From an uncultured Thermomonas sp. (GTDB taxonomy: Bacteria > Pseudomonadota > Gammaproteobacteria > Xanthomonadales > Xanthomonadaceae): DNA of 13,862 bases. Of this stretch, positions 8,548-13,862 are shown in pieces (position 1 is the first letter of the stretch; each line of letters starts with the position of its first letter). The translations under genes and the position numbers were made by a program. The stretch lies in NCBI GenBank assembly GCA_946480065.1, contig CAMLJA010000019.1, positions 1-13,862 of the forward strand, written 5' to 3'. The notes beneath the pieces were generated by a model. The model was given only the letters and a program-made list of their open reading frames with translations, did no database searches and was not told where the DNA came from.

Positions 8548-9186
8548 ATGGACACCTCCCCCGCCTTCGACCACACCCTGTACGCCGGCTGCGCCGCCCA
8601 GATCATCCAGCACACCCGCGAACTGGCGGCCAAGGGTTGGACACCGGCCACCGCCGGCAACTTCTCCATGCGGATGAGCCCGGAGCACGCGGCCATCACC
8701 ATCTCCGGCAAGGACAAGGGTCGCCTCACCGAGGCCGACATCATGGTCGTGGACATGGCAAACAACCCGGTCGCCACCCACCACCGCCCGTCCGCCGAGG
8801 CCGCACTGCACACCCACCTGTACCGCAAGTTCCCCGACGTGGGCGCGGTGCTGCACACCCATTCGCCCGTCCAGACCATCGCCGGCCTGCTTTACGCCGA
8901 CGAGGGCCGCGTGCGGCTGCGCGGCTACGAGCTGTTCAAGGCCCTGCGCGGGCACACCACCCACGAAACCGAGCTCGACCTGCCGGTGGTGCCCAATTCC
9001 CAGGAGATGGACGAGTTGATCGCCAGCATCGACGGCGCCCTGGACGCACCCAACACCTGGGGCTACCTGATCGCCGGCCACGGCCTGTACGCCTGGGGCC
9101 GCGACATCAGCGAGGCGCGACGCCACCTGGACGCGTTCGAGTTCATGCTCGGCTGCGAGCTGGAAATGCGCCGCCTGCGCGCCTGA
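8548..9186 (+). CDS. mtnB: Methylthioribulose-1-phosphate dehydratase
   Basis: This is a 212-residue class II aldolase-family enzyme of the methionine salvage pathway. It dehydrates 5-methylthioribulose-1-phosphate to 2,3-diketo-5-methylthiopentyl-1-phosphate. The start of the core, [13 protein letters not shown] (30-42), and SGKDKGRL are typical of MtnB. E84 (PSAEAALH) is the catalytic acid, and H103, H105 (LHTHSP) and H178 (IAGHGLY) bind the metal. YELFKAL and [14 protein letters not shown] are further MtnB signatures. It is only distantly similar to the FucA-like gene just upstream, so the two are paralogues with different reactions. Longer starts at 8467 (GTG) or 8491 (ATG) are rejected because a good promoter lies between them and 8548. 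mtnD starts 13 bases after the stop. Confidence 0.95.
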   Translation: MDTSPAFDHTLYAGCAAQIIQHTRELAAKGWTPATAGNFSMRMSPEHAAITISGKDKGRLTEADIMVVDMANNPVATHHRPSAEAALHTHLYRKFPDVGAVLHTHSPVQTIAGLLYADEGRVRLRGYELFKALRGHTTHETELDLPVVPNSQEMDELIASIDGALDAPNTWGYLIAGHGLYAWGRDISEARRHLDAFEFMLGCELEMRRLRA

Positions 9187-9199
9187 CCGGAGGATCCCC

Positions 9200-9757
9200 A
9201 TGAGCCGCCTGCGCATCTTCGACGAGGCCGCCCCCGAGGCCGCACTGCTGTCCACCACCGACCACGCCGCGATGGCCGCTGAGCTGGCGCGCATCGGCGT
9301 GCACCTGGAGCAGTGGCGCGCCGCGCAGCCCGTGGCACCGGGCGACCCGCCCGAGGCCATCCTGGCCGCGTACCGCGCCGACGTCGACCGCCTGGTCGCC
9401 GAGCGCGGCTTCCGCTCGGTGGACGTGGTCAGCATCGCCCCGGACCATCCGCAGCGCGAGGCGATGCGCGCGAAGTTCCTGGACGAGCATTTCCACAAGG
9501 AAGACGAGGTGCGCTTCTTCGTGGCCGGCTCGGGCCTGTTCACCCTGCACGCGGAGGGCAGGGTCCACGAGGTGCTGTGCGAGGCGGGCGACCTGATCTC
9601 GGTGCCCGACGGCATGACCCACTGGTTCGACATGGGGCCGGAACCCAGCTTCGTGGCGATCCGCTTCTTCACCGAGCCGGACGGCTGGGTGGGCCACTTC
9701 ACCGGCACCGACATCGCGCAGCGCTTCCCGCGCTTCGAGGTGGGGCAGGCCCGCTAG
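9200..9757 (+). CDS. mtnD: Acireductone dioxygenase
   Basis: This 185-residue cupin-fold enzyme of methionine salvage oxidises acireductone with O2. With Fe(II) it gives formate and 2-keto-4-methylthiobutyrate, the methionine precursor. With Ni(II) it gives methylthiopropionate, formate and CO. The metal ligands H97, H99, E103 and H141 are all present ([23 protein letters not shown]). [15 protein letters not shown] and GDLISVPDG are family hallmarks. A strong GGAGG (9189-9193) precedes the ATG, clearer than at most other genes here. The gene lies between mtnB and mtnC, one base before the latter, in one operon. The gene order B-D-C does not follow the reaction order, since MtnC acts before MtnD. 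Confidence 0.96.
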   Translation: MSRLRIFDEAAPEAALLSTTDHAAMAAELARIGVHLEQWRAAQPVAPGDPPEAILAAYRADVDRLVAERGFRSVDVVSIAPDHPQREAMRAKFLDEHFHKEDEVRFFVAGSGLFTLHAEGRVHEVLCEAGDLISVPDGMTHWFDMGPEPSFVAIRFFTEPDGWVGHFTGTDIAQRFPRFEVGQAR

Positions 9758-9758
9758 C

Positions 9759-10451
9759 ATGCAGGCCACCGTCCTCACCGACATCGAAGGCACCACCTCC
9801 AGCATCTCCTTCGTGCGCGACGTGCTGTTCCCGTACGCGCGCCGCGAGTTGCCGGGCTTCGTGCGCGCGCACGGCCACGACCCCGAGGTGCGCCGCTGGC
9901 TGGACGCGGTGGCCGCCGAGCAGGGCGGCATCTGCCAGGACGCGGTGATCGTTGAGACGCTGCAGGGCTGGATCGACCAGGACCGCAAGCACACCGCGCT
10001 GAAGGCCCTGCAGGGCATGGTCTGGGAGGCAGGCTACCGCCACGGCGACTTCACCGCGCCGCTGTACCCCGACGTGGTGCCCGCGCTGCGCGCCTGGCAC
10101 GGGGCCGGGCACGCGCTGGCGGTGTATTCCTCGGGATCGGTGCCGGCGCAGAAGCTGCTGTTCTCGCACACCGACGCCGGCGACCTGACCCCGCTGTTCC
10201 GCGGCTTCTTCGATACCGAGGTGGGCCACAAGCGCGACCCCGACAGCTACCGGCTGATCGCCGACCGCCTGGACCGCGCCACCGGCGACGTGCTGTTCCT
10301 GTCGGACGTGGTGGCCGAACTCGACGCCGCCCGCGAGGCCGGCATGCGCACCACCCTGCTCGACCGCCGCGAGGACTACCCGGCGCCGCGGCTCGGCGAC
10401 GCCGCGAACGGGCACCCGCGCGCGGAATCGTTCGCGGCGATCGCGCCCTAG
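9759..10451 (+). CDS. mtnC: Acireductone synthase (enolase-phosphatase E1)
   Basis: This is a 230-residue HAD-superfamily enzyme. It enolises and then dephosphorylates 2,3-diketo-5-methylthiopentyl-1-phosphate, the MtnB product, to the acireductone used by MtnD. HAD motif 1 is TDIEGTT with nucleophile D8 and acid E10. [14 protein letters not shown] is the E1 signature. Motif 2 is YSSGS (S124, S125). K158 (GHKRDPDSY) is motif 3, and LSDVVAELD (181-189) is motif 4. The ATG follows the mtnD stop after one base, so translation is coupled. Its TAG shares the bases CTAG (10448-10451) with the TAG of the convergent phosphoesterase gene. No terminator hairpin with a T-run is visible at this junction. 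Confidence 0.95.
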   Translation: MQATVLTDIEGTTSSISFVRDVLFPYARRELPGFVRAHGHDPEVRRWLDAVAAEQGGICQDAVIVETLQGWIDQDRKHTALKALQGMVWEAGYRHGDFTAPLYPDVVPALRAWHGAGHALAVYSSGSVPAQKLLFSHTDAGDLTPLFRGFFDTEVGHKRDPDSYRLIADRLDRATGDVLFLSDVVAELDAAREAGMRTTLLDRREDYPAPRLGDAANGHPRAESFAAIAP

Positions 10452-11836
10452 GGCGAAACCGCGGCCGGCGCGTAGTCGTCCAGCCGGTAGCCGATGGCGG
10501 CGCGCAGCTCGCCGCGCCAGCGGTCGAACGCGCGCACCTCGACCCGGTGCTCGCCGGCGGCCAGCCGGGTGGGCAGCGCGCCGCGCCACAGGTGCGGCGA
10601 GGGCTCGGCCTCCGGCGAGCGGTCGAACCCGCGCAGCGCGTGCGCCGCGTCGTCGCGCGCGTTCTCGGCCAGCAGCGCCGGATCCGGCTGCAGGACCTTG
10701 CGCATCGGCAGCCACTCGCCGCCGTCGACGCGATACTCCACGCGGGTGTCGTCGTCGCCCATGTAGACGTTCGCGAACACGCCCCAGGCCGGGTAGGCGC
10801 CACGCCGCAGCACCCGCGGCGCGTGCAGGCCGATCTGGCGGTCCTGCGGGTCGCGGGCGTTGTGCCAGGCCAGCGCATAGGTCCCGCCGTCGCCGACGTC
10901 CAGGGTGGCGTAGCCGTTGGGCGTACCGTCGGCCATGGTGGCGTCGGGGATGCCGGCGGCGTCCGGCGCGCCCGACCAGTAGGCGCCGCAGGCGGCCCCC
11001 ACGTTGTACTCGTGCAGCGGCGCGACGCCGGTCCAGCCGTCGGCCGCGCCGTGGAAGACGTGGCGCTGGGAATGGCTGTGCGCGCTCAGCACCAGCACGT
11101 GCGGGAACGGCGCCAGCAGCGCGAACAGCCGCGCGCGGTCGGCATCGCGGAAGCTGTCCTGGCCGGGCGGCTCGAACAGCGGGATGTGGATGGCCAGCAC
11201 CAGCAGCCGGTCCTTCGGCAGCGCCGGCAGCAGCCGGCCGAGGAAGGCGAACTGGTCCTCGCGCAGGCCGCCGGTGTAGGCCGGCCTGGCGCCGGGCAGC
11301 GCGACCACGTCGTCCAGCACCACCAGGCTGGCGCGCGCGGTCAGCCGGGCGAAGGTGTCCGGCCCGATCTCGCGATGGAACGCGCCCAGGGACGCGGCGT
11401 CGGACGCGGCGCCGGGGTCGATGTCGTGGTTGCCCGGCGCGTACAGCCAGGGAATGCCCAGCGCGGCGGTGGCGTCGCGGACCGCCGGGTACAGGCCGGG
11501 GGCGTCGTCGACGATGTCGCCCAGGGCGATCCCCAGCCCGGCGCCGTGCCGGCCCACCAGCGGCTGCACGATGTCGCGGCGGTAATAGTCCACGTCCGGC
11601 GCCGACTTCGGCTGCGGATCGCCGAACACCAGCACCCGCAGCGGGCGGCCGGCGGGGACGCTGGCCGGCACCCGGCGCAGCGCGATGCACCCGGGGCCAT
11701 CGGCTGCTCCGGTCCGCGGCGCGGCCACCCCGGCCTCCACCGCCACCGGCACGCACGCGGCCCGCGCCCGCGCGCCGGAGGCGCCGCAGAGGAACAACAG
11801 GCCGCATCCGGCCGCCAGCCATCGCATGCTTCGCAT
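10448..11836 (-). CDS. Exported calcineurin-type metallophosphoesterase
   Basis: This is a 462-residue protein with an N-terminal signal peptide (MRSMRW, hydrophobic 7-19, cleavage near ARA at 24-26), so it is probably periplasmic. The catalytic domain (about 65-270) has the dinuclear-metal motifs GDPQ (D73, Q75), GDIVDD (106-111), GNHD (135-138), H217 in AIHIP and AHSH (H253, H255). The last motif has alanine in place of the usual glycine of GHxH. A C-terminal beta-rich domain (about 290-460: [32 protein letters not shown]) fits the MetallophosC family. It likely hydrolyses a phosphomonoester or diester outside the cytoplasm, and the substrate is unknown. The ATG at 11836 gives a proper signal peptide, and an alternative ATG lies at 11827. 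A -10 box sits directly upstream. Confidence 0.87.
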   Translation of the reverse strand: MRSMRWLAAGCGLLFLCGASGARARAACVPVAVEAGVAAPRTGAADGPGCIALRRVPASVPAGRPLRVLVFGDPQPKSAPDVDYYRRDIVQPLVGRHGAGLGIALGDIVDDAPGLYPAVRDATAALGIPWLYAPGNHDIDPGAASDAASLGAFHREIGPDTFARLTARASLVVLDDVVALPGARPAYTGGLREDQFAFLGRLLPALPKDRLLVLAIHIPLFEPPGQDSFRDADRARLFALLAPFPHVLVLSAHSHSQRHVFHGAADGWTGVAPLHEYNVGAACGAYWSGAPDAAGIPDATMADGTPNGYATLDVGDGGTYALAWHNARDPQDRQIGLHAPRVLRRGAYPAWGVFANVYMGDDDTRVEYRVDGGEWLPMRKVLQPDPALLAENARDDAAHALRGFDRSPEAEPSPHLWRGALPTRLAAGEHRVEVRAFDRWRGELRAAIGYRLDDYAPAAVSP

Positions 11837-11837
11837 C

Positions 11838-11852
11838 CCGGCATTATGCCGG
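11838..11852. promoter_or_regulatory. 15-base palindrome over the phosphoesterase -10 box
   Basis: CCGGCAT-T-ATGCCGG is a perfect inverted repeat of two 7-base arms about one central base. On the minus strand it contains CATAAT (11847-11842), five of six to TATAAT, ending five bases before the phosphoesterase ATG at 11836. The transcript should therefore begin about at the start codon (leaderless). A dimeric repressor binding the palindrome would cover the -10 box. The regulator is unknown. Confidence 0.45.
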
Positions 11853-11875
11853 CGCCCCGCGGCGCCCGACTGCAC

Positions 11876-11881
11876 TAGAAT
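11876..11881 (+). promoter_or_regulatory. -10 box for the diguanylate cyclase gene
   Basis: TAGAAT matches TATAAT at five of six positions. Transcription would begin near 11888, leaving room for GGAGG (11901-11905) before the TTG start at 11916. No good -35 is visible, and the upstream region is very GC-rich (GGCGCC repeated at 11851 and 11861). Confidence 0.45.
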
Positions 11882-11915
11882 CGGAGCACCGAGGGGAGTC
11901 GGAGGCAGGCCGGGC

Positions 11916-13745
11916 TTGCGAGGCATCGAACGGTTGGGGCCATTGCTGTCGTGCGTGCTGGCGCTGCTGCTGGCGGCGGCGATGCCTGCGCGCGCGGTCG
12001 CCCCGCAGGTGCTGGACGCCGGCACCGCCTCGCTGCCGCTGAGCCCGCACCTGGCCTACTACCACGACCGGACCGCCAGCGACGGCGCCACCGAGGCCTA
12101 TGCCCGCGCCCGCGCCGGCAGCTTCCGCCCCCTGCCCGGCGGCAGCCCGACCTTCGGCTTCCAGGACGGCGCCTACTGGTTCTACCTGCCGCTGCTCAAC
12201 CGCGACCCGACCGAGCCACGCTGGCTGCTGGTGCAGGAATACGCCCTGAGCGACCAGGTGGACCTGTTCCTGCGCTACCCGGACGGCCGGGTGGAGCACC
12301 AGGCCAGCGGCGACCACGTGCCCTTCCGCAGCCGCTTCATCCGCTACCGCCACCCCAACTTCCGGGTCGACCTGCCGGTCGGCCAGCAGGTGGAGCTGCT
12401 GGTGCGGGTGCAGAGCCAGAGCTCGATGCAGGTCCCGCTGGTGCTCTACACCCCCAAGGCCTTCGCCGAGCTCATGCGCGACGCGCAGTTCTCCACCGGC
12501 CTGTACTACGGCATCGTGCTGGCGCTGCTGTTCTACAACCTGGTGCTGTGGATCATGCTGCGCGACGCCGGCTACTTCTGGTACCTGCTGCACACCGGGG
12601 CGTTCGGGCTGGTGCTGTTCACCCTCAACGGCTACGGCTTCGAGTACTTCTGGCCCGACTGGGCCTGGCTGGCGGACGCCGCGGTGCCGCTGTCGATCTG
12701 CCTGGCGCTGATCGGCATGCAGCAGTTCTCGCGCAGCTTCCTGGACCTGCACGAGCGCTGGCCGGCCGGCAACCGCGTCAGCCTGGCGCTGATCGGCTTC
12801 TTCCTGCTGCTGGGCATCGCCGCGGTGTGGCTGCCCTACAACGCCTCCACCCCGCTGGCCTCGAAGGCGGTGCTGTTCGGGGTGCTGTGGATCATCGTGG
12901 CCGCGGTGGTCATGGTGCGGCGCGGCTACCGCCCCGCGCGCCTGTTCCTGCTGGCGTGGTCGCTGTTCCTGCTGGGCACCGCCGCGTTCACCCTGCTCGC
13001 GTTCGGGCTGGTGCCGCGCACGTTCTGGACCCTCAACGGCGTGCAGATCGGCTCCGCGCTGGAAATGCTGCTGCTGTCGCTGGCGCTGGGCGCCCGCTAC
13101 GCCGGCCTGCGCAACGAGAACATCCGGATCGTGCAGGAAACCAACGAGAAGCTGGAACGCAGCGTGATCGACCGCACCCGCCAGCTGCGCACCGCGATGG
13201 CGCAGCTGGGCGAGGCCAACGTGCAGCTGCGCGAGTACAGCCGGCGCGACCCGCTCACCGGGGTCTACAACCGCCGCCATTTCCGCGAGGCCTTCGAGCA
13301 GGCCCTGGCCGCCCGCCGCGGCGACCCGCAGCCGCTGGCGCTGCTGCTGCTGGACCTGGACCACTTCAAGCGGATCAACGACAGCTACGGCCACCTGGCC
13401 GGCGACGACTGCCTCAACCAGGCCGCGCGCCGGATCGAGGACGTGGTGGTCCCGCGCGGCGGCGTGGTGGCGCGCTTCGGCGGCGAGGAATTCGTGGTGG
13501 TGCTGCCCGGGCTGGGGCCGCAGGACGCGCTGCAGGTGGCCGAGGCGATCCGGCAGCGGATCCACCAGACGCCGGTGGAGTCCGCCGGACAGAGCATCCG
13601 GATGAGCGCCAGCATCGGCATCCACAGCGTGGACGGCGACCGCGAGAGCGCGCCCGAGGAGATCATCCGGATCGCCGACGAGGCGCTCTACCGCGCCAAG
13701 GACGACGGCCGCAACTGCGTGCGGCATTCGGTCAGCGCGGCCTGA
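11916..13745 (+). CDS. Membrane diguanylate cyclase, 7TMR-DISM sensor + GGDEF
   Basis: This is a 609-residue inner-membrane enzyme that should make cyclic di-GMP from two GTP. A signal peptide (1-29) is followed by a periplasmic 7TMR-DISMED2 sensor (about 32-185), seven helices (about 192-397), a coiled-coil linker (about 400-440) and a GGDEF domain (445-605). The domain starts at DPLTGVYNRR. D480 and D482 lie in LDLDHFKRIND, and the active-site loop GGEEF is at 522-526. The RxxD inhibitory site normally five residues before it reads PRGG (513-516), so product inhibition is probably lost. No in-frame ATG precedes the signal peptide. TTG at 11916 has GGAGG ten bases upstream and gives a complete signal peptide. 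The gene is divergent from the phosphoesterase. The sensed ligand is unknown. Confidence 0.92.
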   Translation: MRGIERLGPLLSCVLALLLAAAMPARAVAPQVLDAGTASLPLSPHLAYYHDRTASDGATEAYARARAGSFRPLPGGSPTFGFQDGAYWFYLPLLNRDPTEPRWLLVQEYALSDQVDLFLRYPDGRVEHQASGDHVPFRSRFIRYRHPNFRVDLPVGQQVELLVRVQSQSSMQVPLVLYTPKAFAELMRDAQFSTGLYYGIVLALLFYNLVLWIMLRDAGYFWYLLHTGAFGLVLFTLNGYGFEYFWPDWAWLADAAVPLSICLALIGMQQFSRSFLDLHERWPAGNRVSLALIGFFLLLGIAAVWLPYNASTPLASKAVLFGVLWIIVAAVVMVRRGYRPARLFLLAWSLFLLGTAAFTLLAFGLVPRTFWTLNGVQIGSALEMLLLSLALGARYAGLRNENIRIVQETNEKLERSVIDRTRQLRTAMAQLGEANVQLREYSRRDPLTGVYNRRHFREAFEQALAARRGDPQPLALLLLDLDHFKRINDSYGHLAGDDCLNQAARRIEDVVVPRGGVVARFGGEEFVVVLPGLGPQDALQVAEAIRQRIHQTPVESAGQSIRMSASIGIHSVDGDRESAPEEIIRIADEALYRAKDDGRNCVRHSVSAA

Positions 13746-13862
13746 CGGCGGTCGCCCGCCGCGCCGCCGTTCCCCCCAGCGCGCCGCGCGCCGCCGCCCG
13801 CCCGCTGCCGTCGGCCCCCATCCGCACCGCCGCCGCCACCTCGCCGTCCAGCGCGCGGTCGC
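13732..13862 (-). CDS. C-terminus of an unrecognised gene (partial)
   Basis: On the minus strand an open frame enters from the window edge and runs 42 codons to a TGA at 13734-13732, overlapping the 3' end of the cyclase gene by 14 bases. Most of its codons end in G or C, a cleaner pattern than the other minus-strand frames here. The peptide (DRALDGEVAAAVRMGADGSG, then an Ala/Arg/Gly-rich tail) matches no family I can name. In DNA this GC-rich an open frame of this length can occur by chance. Confidence 0.35.
   Translation of the reverse strand, partial: DRALDGEVAAAVRMGADGSGRAAARGALGGTAARRATAVRPR

Noticed and set aside
7800..9186. Recent tandem duplication producing two class II aldolase-family genes
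   Set aside because: The two proteins share only the family's metal-binding and catalytic motifs. One follows FucA and the other MtnB closely, so they are old paralogues brought together and not a fresh duplication.
11844..13727. 627-codon open frame on the minus strand opposite the diguanylate cyclase
   Set aside because: It is a mirror of the cyclase codons (His, Gln and Val rich), without motifs. The plus-strand protein has full domain support.

Overview
The window is a GC-rich bacterial chromosomal segment. Nearly every third codon position is G or C, and gene neighbours are packed tightly, several of them overlapping. The gene content points to a gammaproteobacterium of the Xanthomonadaceae (Lysobacter/Luteimonas/Xanthomonas type): an EfpL/YeiP translation factor, an E. 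coli-like SerA, an mtnB-mtnD-mtnC methionine-salvage cluster, and a 7TMR-DISM diguanylate cyclase. Several genes also lack a clear Shine-Dalgarno site. The family-level assignment is inference from the proteins, not a database search. I see no insertion sequence, phage gene, integrase, tRNA, rRNA or CRISPR array, and composition is even throughout. Most of the window is housekeeping metabolism, and I found no obviously new multi-gene system.

Layout. (1) 1-2569, plus strand: the last codons of an upstream gene, then a translationally coupled trio. This is an HSD17B10-like 3-hydroxyacyl-CoA dehydrogenase, a two-helix membrane protein and the EF-P paralogue EfpL/YeiP. A 90-base gap follows that holds a long near-perfect RNA-type hairpin, then a RimJ/RimL-type acetyltransferase. 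(2) 2594-5338: a divergent pair, with D-2-hydroxyglutarate dehydrogenase on minus and serA on plus. SerA side activity makes D-2-hydroxyglutarate and the flavoprotein removes it, so the pair forms one functional unit for serine synthesis. (3) 5361-7685: a Nudix hydrolase on minus, divergent from a cationic-amino-acid-type APC permease on plus. The permease ends at a clear intrinsic terminator.

(4) 7800-10451, plus strand: an L-fuculose-phosphate-aldolase-like class II aldolase, then mtnB, mtnD and mtnC. MtnB, MtnC and MtnD carry methylthioribulose-1-phosphate to the keto acid precursor of methionine. The adjacent aldolase could divert the same or a related sugar phosphate (5-deoxyribulose-1-phosphate) to DHAP plus an aldehyde. 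That is the most interesting functional hypothesis in the window. (5) 10448-13745: an exported calcineurin-type phosphoesterase on minus, divergent from a membrane diguanylate cyclase on plus with a 7TMR-DISM sensor and a degenerate product-inhibition site. The intergenic space carries a 15-base palindrome over the phosphoesterase promoter. (6) 13732-13862: the probable C-terminus of an unrecognised minus-strand gene running off the window.

Regulatory sites were read by eye, so promoter calls are tentative. The strongest are the rho-independent terminator at 7710-7730 and the mtnB promoter. The mtnB promoter sits so close to its ATG that a leaderless transcript is predicted.
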